Source: Gnetum montanum (taxonomy: Eukaryota > Streptophyta > Gnetopsida > Gnetales > Gnetaceae). From it: a DNA stretch of 64,000 nucleotides. The position numbers and the translations under genes were made by a program. The stretch lies in assembly GCA_015680685.1 (NCBI GenBank), contig MNCI01023893.1, positions 1 to 64,000 on the forward strand, read 5' to 3'. Below, in pieces: positions 23,552 to 35,654 of the stretch (position 1 is the first letter of the stretch; each line of letters begins with the position of its first letter). The notes beneath the pieces are model-generated. The model made no database searches, was not told the DNA's origin, and saw only the letters and a list, made by a program, of their open reading frames with translations.

Positions 23552-23790
23552 AAAACTACCACATGTCCAAAATGACGATAAACTACCACATGTCCGAAAT
23601 GAAGATAAACTACCACACGTCCAAAATGACGATAAACTACCACATGTCCGAAATGAAGATAAACTACCACACGTTTGAAATGACGATAAACTACCACATG
23701 TCTGAAATTACATTAAACTACCACACGTTTGGAATGACGTTAAACTCCCAAGTGTCTGCAACGACATTAAACTAGCCATGGTTAGGAATG
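23552..23790 (+). repeat. 27-bp repeat array, about nine units (KLPHVxND)
   Basis: Units of the form 'aaactaccacatgtccaaaa' plus 'tgacgat' alternate between two sub-types (atgacgat and atgaagat) and decay toward the right end. They encode repeats such as KLPHVQNDD and KLPHVRNED. A lone related unit appears near 29308-29340, beyond the antisense gene. Confidence 0.85.
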
Positions 23791-24329
23791 GTCGACTCCT
23801 TTTAAATTCATCGAAACAACTACAATCTCCTCCTTTTTTCGACAAAGATGTAATAGTCCATCACAACTTTAAACTGATGGGCATAGCTTGAAATGGCTTT
23901 ATACTAGAGCATAATACATTACCAATTTACCAAAATCCCACTACATCATTATCATTAACATTTCACAAATTGCGATTTTCGTTTATCTTATGTTTACCAG
24001 TTACGATCCCAGTTTACATTTACGTTCGCAAATAAAATTGAAAAGGATAAAAAAGATATATAAATATATGTAATACGGAGCGTTAACATGCCAATATGAT
24101 GAAAACATAGTACACCATGCTCATGTTACACTTGTCTTTACATATTCCAAAACAAAAAAATACAAACTAACAAAAAAATATCAAGACTAACAAGACTGAC
24201 AAGCCAAATCATCCACTAGTATTAGGAGGGGCCTAATCCCTGAACTCCTCTATGTCATCAGCTCCCATCCTGCTGGGGCGAGCCTCATCATCACCACGTC
24301 CCTATCACAAAAAGACAACAAAACAATAA
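23791..24329. other. AT-rich non-coding DNA
   Basis: No supported gene. It lies between the repeat array of the sense element and the 3' end of the antisense gene. Confidence 0.4.
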
Positions 24330-27300
24330 AATAAGTAAGCACAAAAACACTAAGGAAAATGATGATGACTAAAGGAAATAAAATGATATTAGACTAAAAC
24401 ACTCATAGGTGGGGAAGGCCGGAGATTAGCTCCCAGGCACTATAAAATATCTTCTTCAGGAATGCACGCCTAGTCTTTCTCAAGTCTGAGGTCAATGTTG
24501 GGCAAGATTTTGCCCTTGTCCACTAAAGACCAGGAAGGACGCTCAAGAGAAAACATGCTTGTTGAAGCTTTACCAGAGGTAGTGGTAATGGATCTCTCAG
24601 GAGACCCTTCCATTTCTGTACACTCAACAAACTTCTCATAGGAAAAGCACAAGCCTAACCCCTCCACAAACATCTCCAACCGGTGACGTTAAACTGATTC
24701 CCCCTTCAACCACTTTTTGTATTGATGCTTGTGATCTTTCTGATCCTGGCCCCATTTACATACCTTGGATGCAAAGGATTTCTAGTCATGACATTTTCTA
24801 TTCAACAAATCCATCTGGTCCTTCTGTTCAGCCAAATCCTGAATTGCCTGCACCTTGCTATTCAAGCTTGCCCAATAATGTGCATAGGTGATCTTAGATG
24901 TCCATCAGGTACTATCATCAGCCAATCTAGTAGAGGCAAAATCATAATGGGCTTGTAAGTCATTCCTTTCCTCTATTAATTTTTCCAAATTTCATTTCAA
25001 TGATTGAATTTCAAACCATAGCTATTCAATTGAGCACCTGCAGGTCCAGAGAGTCTTGGCATTTGGGACAACACAACCTGAAACTGCATCATAAATACTT
25101 CTTAGAATATGCTCAACATCTTTGGGAAATTCCAAGAGCCCATTAATATGGGTAGCCTTAGAAGAACTCCAGTGAATCTATGCACCTACAAGTACAAACA
25201 TTACATATATGAGCCAACAAGAGATCTCCAATACATGCAAAAATACAATGAACCCAGGTGCTTAGTAAAAAGTACGTACCTAATTCAGGATGAGCCTATT
25301 GTAGATGAGCAACAACATCATTGATAATGTCAGTAACAAAGTCTACCTTATTGGGCATCTCATGCCATGGCATCAATGGATTGGCGGATGTTGAATCTAT
25401 ACAGGAAGGCACCTCAACTAGGGCCTCTAACTCCAACCCATCCACCTGAGATACATGTACTTTAGGGGCACTAGTATCCATGTCTGATGTTAGGAAAAAT
25501 CATGATAATTAGAACCATGTAGAAAGCTAAGAAGTACAAAATATGAATCAAACTAACAAAATGTACTACACGGCCCTTTGCTGGTCAGCTCAAGCGGATC
25601 ACCAAGGTGTAGAGACACATCAAAGAAACCATCAAAAACACGTTTCTCCTCACATGAATGCCTAAATGCATCCAAAGCCTCAATAAGCGTCAATTCCATT
25701 GTATTTGTTTCATCCTCTTCCTATAAGATGGGAATCACCTTAACTGCTTCTTCCCTTATTTCCTCCTCTTCATCACACCCAATGATAACCATTTCAGCCT
25801 CAACCATTGGGGCTAATTCTCACCTTTCCCTCTCAGGGGTACACTCTGTAACACCAACAAATATAAAGTTAGCATGACATAATAGGTATGCATATTTAAG
25901 TAAGTAAATAAATTCAAAAAGAGAAAAAAAATTAAAACAAAAAAACTTTCCTGCTCCTAGCAAGATGAATCTAATCTTCTTTGCCCTTGGAGGTCTCACC
26001 TCTGTAGCAGGTTCTCTCAAATGCTCAACCATTTTTACCTTAGCCTTGGCCTTCTCAATGGTCTCTTGAATCAAGCGCTTGGCTCTCCTAACTGTTGTGT
26101 GTAGTGTAGGTGGTTCCAACCCCAAGCTATCACACGAATGGTCAGAATGATTGACTGCACCCCCTATTGTGATCGAGACTAATTCTTCGATGCACTCGAG
26201 TGGATCTTGAGATCTAGTGGTGTTAAATAGATGATAGATCCAGGGGCAAGACAATTGTGAATGATCTCTTAACACATAATGGTTATCTCCATAGACCACT
26301 AAGAACTCAGCAAACCTACGAAGATAGCCCATGAAAAATGCAAAAGTGAAGTGGAACTGTGCATTCACATTAGAGCATAATCTAATAATCTCCCCATAGA
26401 AGCCCAAAACTAGGAACTGTGCCCAGTTATAATGCATACTAGTCTCTAGGATTGAGTGCATGATACGTGCAAGCTCTACCCTAAGAGTTCTCACTTAAGA
26501 AAGAGACTTGGGAAATTCGTGTGCTCTAAACAATGGGTACAACAAATTCACTTCCATCACTTTAGTGTCCACTTACATAGGCAAGCGCTTGGAACCGCAT
26601 GACACACCCAGCCATTCCTTAAGGTCCTTAATCATGTGGCCTTCACCTTGTTCACAGCCACTTTGACACCATCTGCCGATACACCAAAGAGATCTTAAAA
26701 GAATTCGGCAGTCAAATGGAATACAACCTTAGCCCCCCGAACTCTTGTGCTAAAATAAGTAACATCATCATTTAAAGAATCAACGATGGAAACCATTTTA
26801 GTGACAAGAACATTAGGAGTCAAGAAACTAAATAGATCCATCAGAACAGCATCGGTAAGGCAAGTGATGACATGTTGAGATGCCTTTGTATGAAACCACC
26901 GTTGTGAATCTTCCGTCTCCCTGTACTTCATGAACAGGGTACCCTCAATACGCCCAACCACGATGGTAACCCCACCAGGGGTAATATCCACTGTAAAAAA
27001 ACGTTAGACAAAAGATCAACATTATCATAAAAAATGAGGTAGAAAAGATAAAAACAAAGCTTAGAACATAATCACTTACCATTAGCAAATGGATCAAGCA
27101 CACTTGGCACTTAATCAACTGCTTGAGGGAAAGTGGGTCCATTGCGAGACCAATCTTCATGTAGCCACCCACGAGCTTCACAACGTTCAAAGGCCTTGGA
27201 AAACTACTTATGAAAATGGGCAATAGCACCTTGGGTTTGAGCCAACATGGCACCATGAAGAGTGGGGCCCACAATGAAAGCCTCCAAGGTTGTATGCGTT

Positions 27301-27900
27301 AACTCATGTCCATCATCATTCCTACGCATTCCACGCTCATCAAAATGGCGTTTGCCAAGAAAAATATAATCAAACATAAATAACAATATAACACCAAAGA
27401 AAAAAAATAAAGATAAATCAAAAAGAGCTTACCTATCTACCCTATACATTGTTCTAGGTGAATTTTGAAATAATGTATGTACACAAAAAGCTAGGAAAAG
27501 GGTGTTACTGCTATTGTAGTGGCTACAAGATGGTAACTCCAAAACATCAGTCAGAGGATGGGTAGATCAAGGACCTTTGGCAGGACCTCCATCAACTTTA
27601 AATAGTCCCTCATCCACATCAACGATGAAGGCCAATATGTCATGGGATGAGCCAGGCAATATGGTCTTAACAACACTACAAGCCAACTATTCACTTAAAT
27701 GAGACAAGATGACCATGCTAAAACCCTACAGGATGAATAATAGAAATTCACTAGATCTTGGATAAAACCATAAACCTTGAGATCTAATCACCATGTCATG
27801 ATGAGGTGTGTTAGGCTCTAAAGGACCAAACCATGACAACACACCCATGAGTTCCACCACCAAAAGAAAGGGTTTAAGTCCCCTGTACATAGCCAGGAAT
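24330..27900 (-). pseudogene. Multi-exon antisense gene inside the Tat-like element
   Basis: Minus-strand coding blocks are separated by clear introns. Block 1 (about 27885-27433) contains FLAMYRGLKPFLLVVELMGV and ends at a GTAAGC donor. Block 2 (about 27357-27080) contains DDGHELTHTTLEAFIVGPTL and ends at GTAAGT. An 89-base intron (27079-26991, ending TTTTTTACAG) joins in phase to VDITPGGVTIVVGRIEGTLF. Then come YFSTRVRGAKVVFHLTAEFF and LRVELARIMHSILETSMHYN, then RRAKRLIQETIEKAKAKVKM. Further blocks begin at 25845, about 25497 and 25037. The last has a coiled coil (QAIQDLAEQKDQMDLLNRKC). The middle part looks PF20167-like (plant transposon protein). Some splice sites look mutated (GG for AG near 27358, GA for GT near 25950) and stops occur. 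Antisense extra ORFs are known from Tat elements, but usually downstream of pol, not between protease and RT. Function unknown. Confidence 0.6.
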
Positions 27901-28679
27901 TAAAGTAAGTGAACATAAAAACACATAAAACACATTCATCTTGGCATCAAGATGATAAAATAACACCATACTTTAGTCCTAGAATCATGAATTAAAATTG
28001 ATACCAACCCACACATAACATACACATACTACATATTCATCCTGGCATCATGACAATAAACTAACACCACACCTCAGTCCTGGAATTATGACTTAAAACT
28101 GATACCACCTCGCATAACAATACCTAAACACATTAGGTTGAAATTAGAAATTAGACCATAGAAACAGGTAACTTATTTAGAAACAACATATTTTACTAAC
28201 ATGCCCATGGTCATGCTAAACATTTGGATACACTACCAATTTGGTTAGACTGCCAATTTGGTCATGCTGCCAGTTTGGACATGATGAACCGTTAGAGACA
28301 CGCTGCTAACTTCCACATGCTGAAAAATTACATACGTTGACCCAGGGTCATGCTGACCACAAAACACACGTTGAAGGTAGTTTACGCTAAGAATTCACCA
28401 TAAGATAGACCCTGTTTCTTGCACACTCTTCCCTAGAATGCACACACGCACATGCACGTGATGACCTCGAATGCTCACACTGCTCACACGAAGTAGCAAT
28501 AAAAGAAAAAATGGAAGAAAAAATGCAAAACATAGGAGCGTACTTGCACAAGGACCCTACCCATGATGAGATCCTAGGTTGAGGAAGACGTTGGAGCATC
28601 TCCTCGCTCTCCTCCACGAATGCCAGCGTTGCCTCCTTCTTTTCTTTACCTCTCTCCTACCTGCCTTTGCCCTTCATCC
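27901..28679. other. Upstream region of the antisense gene
   Basis: Mostly non-coding, with recurrent 'ggtcatgctg' and 'tttggtcatgctgcc' motifs at 28210-28370. A minus frame (28617-28387, starting MEESEEMLQRLPQPRIS) could be a first exon of the antisense gene, with a possible donor after about residue 18, but this is weak. Confidence 0.35.
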
Positions 28680-28935
28680 TACCTTGGACATTGATGCTAC
28701 TATAGGCATGCTGCCCTACACCTTGCCAGTGCTCATGCTACCCTAACACTGACGTTGTTGTAAGGATGCTGACACTACTATAGGCATGCTACCCTGCACC
28801 CTGATAGTGGTCACTCTGCCCTGCACAGTGGCCATGCTACCCTGATGTTGACACTACTATAAGGATGCTGATGCTGCTCTAGGCACGCTACCCTGCACCC
28901 TGGTGGTCATGCTATGCACTGCTTCATGCTCATGC
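28680..28935. repeat. Imperfect minisatellite, unit 'ctactataggcatgctaccctgcacc'-like
   Basis: The core 'actactata(a/g)gcatgct' followed by 'accctgcacc' recurs near 28697, 28773 and 28852, with partial copies between. It sits upstream of the antisense gene, in the position of its promoter or 5' leader. Confidence 0.65.
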
Positions 28936-29539
28936 GGTTCACAACCTTTTAAATGTTGAAAATTCTGAAAATGACCTCCACCTTAACCTTGTTTGACTCC
29001 TTTTTAAGGGCCCCCCTATCCCCCTTTTTTGTTATTTTGTTTATTTCATTTTATTTATTATTACATGGTGCATTTTTTATCATTTTATCATTTATTCTTT
29101 TTATGCTGAGGCTCTTTTGTGCAACGCCCAAACTTTAAATATAAAAAGTTTAAAAATAAACAAAAATGTGAATAAAAGAAAAATAAAAAAAATGTATAAA
29201 GAAATATATATATTTTAAAAATTTAAATACAAAAAAAATCCAAAAATCACAAAAAAATCATAATACTTGTATATACTTGGAACATGATTGGCAGACGACC
29301 CGGTATGGCCTTAAACTGCCAAACGTCCATGTATGATGATAAACTATTCATTGCATGCCTCAGTTACATTAAGACATAGAAATTAATTTTATGAGAAATA
29401 GCAACTCACCCTTTCTCACATGGCTTCTCGTTTAATTAGCAGGGGCAAAAACATAGATAGCAAGCACCTCTTCTCACCATTGTCTATCAATGGACCACAT
29501 AGGGCCCTTTAATGAGAAATCAATATAGAATCCATTGAT
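28936..29539. other. Non-coding junction region
   Basis: A T-rich and A-rich stretch (29000-29260) is followed at 29308-29340 by a single unit resembling the 27-bp array (taaactgccaaacgtccatg, then tatgatgataaact). This implies that the sense element resumes here after the antisense gene. The pre-RT sequence then begins. Confidence 0.5.
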
Positions 29540-31625
29540 CTAGACTCATCATCAACTTATGATAATTTCATGGCATCAACACAAGAGACACTTGATTGCT
29601 TTAAGGGAATGATGAAAACTCTAGACTTAGAGGCCAGCAACATCACTAAAGATCCCCTCACTGAAGTCCCCATTACTATGTCTGATGGCGAAGTTAAAAT
29701 ATTAAAACTGAGTACTCTATTAAAGCTGAAACTGGCCAGTGAAATAACTCAAGTGCTGAAAGACAACATGAAAGAATTCACTTGGTCGTATACTGATATG
29801 CCAGGACTAGACCCTCGAATAGTCCAGCATAACATCATCCTTGATCCAGAACTCAGACTAGTGAAACAAAAAGCACAAAAGGTGAAACCTGAGGTAGCGC
29901 TAATAGTTTGTAATGAAATCACGAAGCTTTACCAAGCTGATTTCATCTGAGCCATTGACTACACCAATTAGGTGTCCAACATGGTTGTAGTCCCAAAGAA
30001 GAATGGGAGCATTCGCCTATGCATTGACTTTCATGACCTCAACATAGCAACCATAAATGATGACTTCCCGTTACTTGGTATCAATCAACTTATCGATTCA
30101 ACTGCTAGGCATGCATTGTTGTCCTTTATGGATGGATTCTCAGGATACAACCAAATTAGGATCAACCCAGAACATCAACTCAGGACAACCTTCATGACAC
30201 CATGGGGTACATTCTGTTATACAATGATGTCATTCGGTCTAAAAAATGCCAGTGCTACATATCAGCGAGTGATGACATATATCTTTAGTGATTATATGCT
30301 TAATTTTCTCAATGATTATGTAGAAGACATCACGGTCAAGTCAAAAATAACTGAGCAACATGTCAATGATCTAGACTTGGTGCTTAAATGTTGCCTCAAG
30401 TATGAGCTTAGACTTAACCGAAAGAAATGTGTCTTTGGAGTCCAAATAGGAAAAATGCTCAAATTCATAGTATCTAAAATAGGGATACAAGTAGATCCAT
30501 ATAAGGTTGAGGAAATACCAAATCTAAAACCACCTAGCAACCTTACCAAACTACATGGTCTACAAAGTAGATTACAGTTTATTAGGAACTTCATTGAAAA
30601 ACTGACGGACAAGTTGAAAACTATGCAGCATTTATTGCACAAAAATGTCCATTTTCAATGGACTCAATAGTGCTAGGAAGCCTTTGAGAACATCAAAATG
30701 GCACTAGGTTAACTATTGATAGTTTATCCCTTGTAGAAAGAAAAACCCTTTTACATTTACCTTCCAACGTAGGATTCATCTATCGCATCTATGCTTTGTC
30801 AGAAATGAGATGATGGAACCAAAATCCTTATCTACTACATAAGCCATGCCTTAGTGGCCTACGAACAGAGATACAATGATGTGTAGAGGTCATGTCTAGC
30901 CCTTATCTTTTCCTTGAATAAGTTGTGACATTATCTCTTTTGTAACCAAGTCAACATTATTTGTAAAGACAATGTGCTCAGAGCTATCACCAATAACACT
31001 TATGAATCAAGCAAGATAGCTAGATGGAAGGTGATAATTGCTAAGTTTGACTTGCACTACATAGCTCAATCTTCCACAAAGGGTCAGAAATAGTCAATCA
31101 AATGACCACCTCAATGCAAGACCAAGTAATAATCAACCTTGAATTCCCTGATAAGAACATGAACACCATACACACCATGCCCAACAACTACGATGCAATC
31201 TTATACTTTGATGAAGCATCAACCTCCTAAGGAGGAAGTGATGTAGCCATCATAACTTATCCCTCTGGAGAGATTTCACCCTCTACCTATCGATTAAACT
31301 TCCCTTGTACCAACAATGTGGCAAAGTACGAAGGTCTTCTTAGAGGTCTTATGGTAGCACTAGCTTCAGGAATCACACGACTCGTCGTTTAAGGTGACTC
31401 ACAACTGGTAATCAATCAGGTCACGGATGTTTTCACATGTAAAGCTTCACATTTACAACTATACTGTGACTTAACTAAACACTTTCTGAAATAGTTAACA
31501 AAAATAAATGTGCAACATGTTCCCAGAAATGAAAATACCATCACAGATGCACTTACAACACTAGCCTTAAACATGACACCCGACATGTTTCATGCGTTGC
31601 CTAGTTCCATAACGAACTGTGCCAA
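29540..31625 (+). pseudogene. Tat/Ogre-like pol: reverse transcriptase and RNase H
   Basis: The RT copies element RNA and RNase H removes the template. A pre-RT part contains MKEFTWSYTDMPGLDPRIVQ. The RT has SNMVVVPKKNGSIRLCIDFH, ALLSFMDGFSGYNQIRINPE, FGLKNASATYQRVMTYIF and then YVED (30317-30328) in place of the catalytic YVDD. RNase H segments follow: an RT-linked one (FYIYLPT, then YYISHALVAYEQRYND) and a second one (AILYFDEAST, then FPCTNNVAKYEGLLRGLMVA, then NVQHVPRNENTITDALTTLA). This two-domain arrangement fits the Tat dual RNase H. Two long open stretches (29570-29950, 29972-30670) survive. No integrase follows, so the element is truncated or recombined near 31.63 kb. Decay is mild compared with the gypsy copy at 37 kb. 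Confidence 0.88.
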
Positions 31626-32045
31626 ACTTTTAATGGTCATCATTCTCTACTAATGGTGGTGTATTTTTTATTTTTTTGATGTTGTGTGATAGGTATCAAT
31701 TACATTCAATGGCTTAGGTGCCTAAGGACACCTTCTAGCATAGTTATGCAAGGGCATCGTGGGCATGCACTTGCTTTGAGAAGGACCCACTTGTGTAACT
31801 CTTGTGTCTTTTACTTGTTTTTTAATACCGTCCAATTTATGCACCTTCTAGTGTGCCTTAATGCCTATCATTCCACATTTTACTAACTATATACCCTCTT
31901 CACTTTTGTGCATTATTCCTTTCCTTAGTGTTTTCCTAATTTGATTCCCAAGTTCCTAATGTTTTCGTACCTCCAACTCTTTTATTCCTACCCTCGAATT
32001 ATTCTCCCTTTGTCAAATTGTCAATTGAGCATTTTTCTAGGCACT
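31626..32045 (+). other. Post-pol spacer, apparently of an Athila-like element
   Basis: Non-coding. The phrase 'gggcatgcacttgctttgag' at 31755 resembles 'gcatgagcttgctttgggga' at 41629 in the complete Athila-like element, where it also follows the coding region. This suggests that a junction between two elements lies near 31.63-31.70 kb. Confidence 0.45.
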
Positions 32046-32135
32046 CTGATATTGGGGATCCATTATCAAAGGGGCTTCGATATCAGATCCCCAATGTTAG
32101 GTACCTAATACTGGGGCCATAAAATCTATAAATAC
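32046..32135 (+). promoter_or_regulatory. LTR-like internal promoter with TATA box
   Basis: gatattggggatcc, cgatatcagatccccaat and a TATA-like ctataaatacgac (about 32128) occur in the same order as the start of the LTR at 35667 (gatattgaggattcgatatc, then ctataaatatcac). It precedes an intron-containing extra ORF and could be its own promoter. Inference from pattern only. Confidence 0.4.
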
Positions 32136-32384
32136 GACACTTATCCACAATTCCAATTTCATTTTTGCATCACAACACATGGGTATTTTTTGCCATTTTT
32201 TTCTCTTTTGCACTTTAAGCTCTGCATGCCCTTCATACACATGCTATATCTTGCTCATTTGCACTTTTTTTTTCATGCCATTTACGCCTATCTATCCCTG
32301 GAGTGTCCATCTCAGTTGAATAAGGGTTTTGTTGTGTTCAACTAACATCGCATTTCTTCTTCAAAAATTGCTATCGCCTGAAAG

Positions 32385-32662
32385 GTATTCTGAGGGTAAA
32401 CAATGAATACACTAAGTAAAATCAAAGCTAAATGAGTAAATAAACATTACCCACCATACCAAAGATACTTTTTATGTATCCCTAAGCACCTTAACTATTT
32501 TATTGGACCATTTTGAAAAAAAAAAGAAAAAAAAAGTAAGTAAGGTCATAACTCTGCAATCTAACATGGTTATAACGTACACTGAAGGTTGACTAAGGTA
32601 TAGATGAGTAACGTGATTAATACAAGGATACCTTAGTAACCTAATGTTTTGTGTAATTGCAG
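32385..32662 (+). other. Predicted intron in the 5' UTR of the extra ORF
   Basis: Donor AAAG|GTATTC at 32384/32385 and acceptor GTAATTGCAG ending at 32662, one base before an ATG at 32663. The acceptor is preceded by T-rich sequence. Length 278 bases. Confidence 0.5.
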
Positions 32663-35493
32663 ATGGTTCCCAAACAAGCAACCCAAGGTGATCCCTCATA
32701 GAGACCAAGAAAACACCCTCAAGGAAACTAAGGTCAAACTGGCCAACAAGGGCCACCAATTGAGTAGGAGGCACAATCATTCAGCATTCATCAAGAAGCC
32801 CTTGTAGAAGTCCCTACCAAAGCTCAATCTATGTAGGTAGAGGTAGCACCTCAAGTGCAAGGGCAACAACTCAAGTTATCACTAGAACACCATGTTTCCA
32901 TTCAGGCATGTTCCATGTTGGCCTCGATCATTGTGGAAATGAAATTTAGGCCATTCATGGAGTTCACCCCCTCAATTAGTGAGGACATAGTTACATGCAT
33001 CTCCATTTTGGCCAATTTTTTCTGAAAATGAAAAATGGTACCTTAGGGAGACTTATTCTTTTTGGCATGGTAGAGAAGAAGGTACCATGGTAAGAATTTG
33101 TGGGGTCATAGTCTCTTATTCCATCAAGGAAATCACTAAGGTCCCAAAATTGCCAAATGTTGGACTATAATTGTCAATTTTGTCACCCCAATTTGATCTA
33201 GAGAGTCATAAGCTATCGTTGAAATGTGCTTTGGATGACAAGAATAAGTCATACAATGGACTGAGCCTGGAAGAGTGTACCTATTTCCAAATTGGGACAT
33301 ATCATTTGTTTCCAACAAAGGGGCTCAATTTTCTGTCCACCTATGTGGCACGGGGATGTGCTATGTTAATGGAAAAATTTCAAGCCAACATTTCCCAACT
33401 ATACTTCATGGATATCGAGCGGCAATTCAAAGAGGCGTAGATGGGGAATCTCACTTTACCATTCCCCTGTCTAATCTAGAAACTATGTTAACATGCTAGA
33501 ATCCTTGGTTATACCAATGATGTATCCTATAAAGCTCGAAATGCTTCTTTTGTAGAACTACTCAAACCAACACCTCTGAGAAAAGACCTCAAAGAGGAGA
33601 AAGAATAGGAAGAGCAGCAACCAGAGCAAGGATACACCCCCAAATAGAGTAATAAATCAAAAAACATAGGCACCAGTTGGCACAAGCCAAGAAATTGTAG
33701 GAAGCAAGATGCAGCCATAGACTATAGTCTAAAAAACTACTATCTCCATCTCAACCACCTCAGCAACAGCCACCAACTTATGATTATAGGCCTACACTTA
33801 GCCATCTCTGGTGGATCTTAGACCTCGTGAGCTAGGGAACACCTAATGAGTTAAGCCTCTTTGAAGTTCTTGATGATGTATTCTAGCCCATGGTGTCTAC
33901 TGATCTTGCCACAAGACAGGTTTCACTCTAGTCTGGATAAGAAGTGCAATGGTCACAACAAATCTCTAGGAATGCTGCATCATTTCAAGTAATGCTCGAA
34001 ATCAATGAAGTGACTACAATTGTAGTCATGCAACACTAGGATGTTGCAAGTGTAGAGGACATTATCAAGGATCACATAAAAGAATCCTTTCATGTCCTTG
34101 TTGTACCACCAACTGATCTCAAAGGCACATAGGATGCGCAAACTTTAGTTGATCCCACCATGACTCTAGCTAAACACGAGGATGTGTTGGATAAACTACT
34201 ACAGATAGGGAAGGTAATGAACTCCTTGTTCGACATCCCTAGTGATGTCACTATAGCATAGTCTAAACCAATTTCAACTAAAGAAAAATTTGTCATCACC
34301 AAGCACAAGGTTGAGCATGTAGAGGTGGAAGCCCAAAAGCTTCATTAACAGCTTGCAACCTTAAAGGTGGAAAGGTGGGATCCATCTTCATTGATCCCAC
34401 ATGAGACAATGGAGGGTTTCTAAACTGAGCAGTTAGCTTAGATGATAGAAGAGAATAAAAACCTAGCACAGGAAAGAGAGCAAGTGGTATGGGATGCTTC
34501 TGCCATAAAAGCGTGAACCCATGCACATCTCAAGGCCCTTACCACCCTACATGAAGAAAATAAGAAATTAATTGTAGTAAATAATAAGTTGACCTCTATT
34601 GAGTAGCAAATGAGTAGTAAAATAATTTGTTAGAAGAAAGTGTCCACTAGCTAAGAGAGGAGTTGTTGCAGGCCAACCATGACATGAGTTGCCTCGCCTG
34701 AGAAAATTGAACCCTCTCTATGGAGGAGGTGCATGCTATCTGACAAAAGTTAATCATTGAAATAAGCACATGGTAGAACAAGGCCTAAAAGCATGAGTGC
34801 CTCAAGGAGCAATTTTGTGACCAGGTTGGCATATATAAAGAAATCATTAAAAAATAAATTTGGATGGAAAAGGGCCAGAGAGATTCTTTTGTGGCCCAAT
34901 GATTCAACTAGAGAAACATCTTGGATACATATACCCTTGCTTATCAAGAAAAGGCTAAAAGTTGTTGATCTGAAAGAGTACATGAAATTGGCCAATCTTT
35001 AATATGCCAACTTGGCCATGTTGACAACAGGGCACCCATGCAATGAGCTCGAGAGGTAGGTAGTCACCATGTACGCATTGTATTCAAATGAGGTTGTTGA
35101 CTGCAAAGCAGCTCTTGACAAGCTAGCAATCACAACTACAAAAGTGGAGGTTGTTAAGGAAAACTACCATGGATAGAAAGATGTTGCTACAGACTAGCTC
35201 AGATGCTTTGTTGATTATCAAGATTTGAGAGAAAATGTCAAGTCATTTGAAGAGGAGAGATAGTAGTTTGCGACATGGTATGTAAAAGCCAATCAAATGT
35301 TTCCATAGCTACCATGCCCATGGGATGTGCTAGTTCCCTCACACATCAGGTCATTTGCATGGACTGTGCATGATCCCAAAATAGAGGAGGAGATATTTCA
35401 ATTGTTGCTACATCATCACAAGCCTCCAAAACTAGGAGATAAAGGCAAAGGAAAGGAGATTGTGGAAGAGCCACCACCTCCTGGCATAATGTA
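32663..35493 (+). pseudogene. Extra ORF of an Athila-like element with coiled coil
   Basis: It lies between pol and the 3' LTR, where Athila elements carry an additional (often called env-like) ORF expressed from a spliced RNA. Start chosen at the ATG right after the predicted intron (MVPKQATQGD). A Gln/Pro-rich N-terminus leads to RPFMEFTPSISEDIVTCISI and VRICGVIVSYSIKEITKVPK, then LPNVG. This segment is reminiscent of PF20167-like transposon proteins. Then come an open 89-codon frame (33171-33440), a charged linker, and a long coiled coil (about 34290-34620 and 34750-35280; for example THAHLKALTTLHEENKKLIV). The Lys/Pro-rich C-terminus has KLGDKGKGKEIVEEPPPPG. Many TAG stops occur. No signal peptide or clear membrane span is evident, so 'envelope' is not supported. 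Function unknown. Confidence 0.5.
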
Positions 35494-35654
35494 GTGACTC
35501 CATCATTCTCCTTTTTATTATTATTTTTGATTCTTGTAATGTGTTGTCATTCTATTGTAATAAAATACCATTGTAATGTAATGATTGTCTTGTCAATCAA
35601 TAATGCCATACCTTTCAGCATTATGTACAAAACTCAATGACGAGTTTTCATTTA

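Noticed and set aside
32663-35493. Calling the extra ORF of the Athila-like element an envelope gene
   Set aside because: No signal peptide or clear transmembrane segments; coiled coil and a transposon-protein-like block are seen instead.
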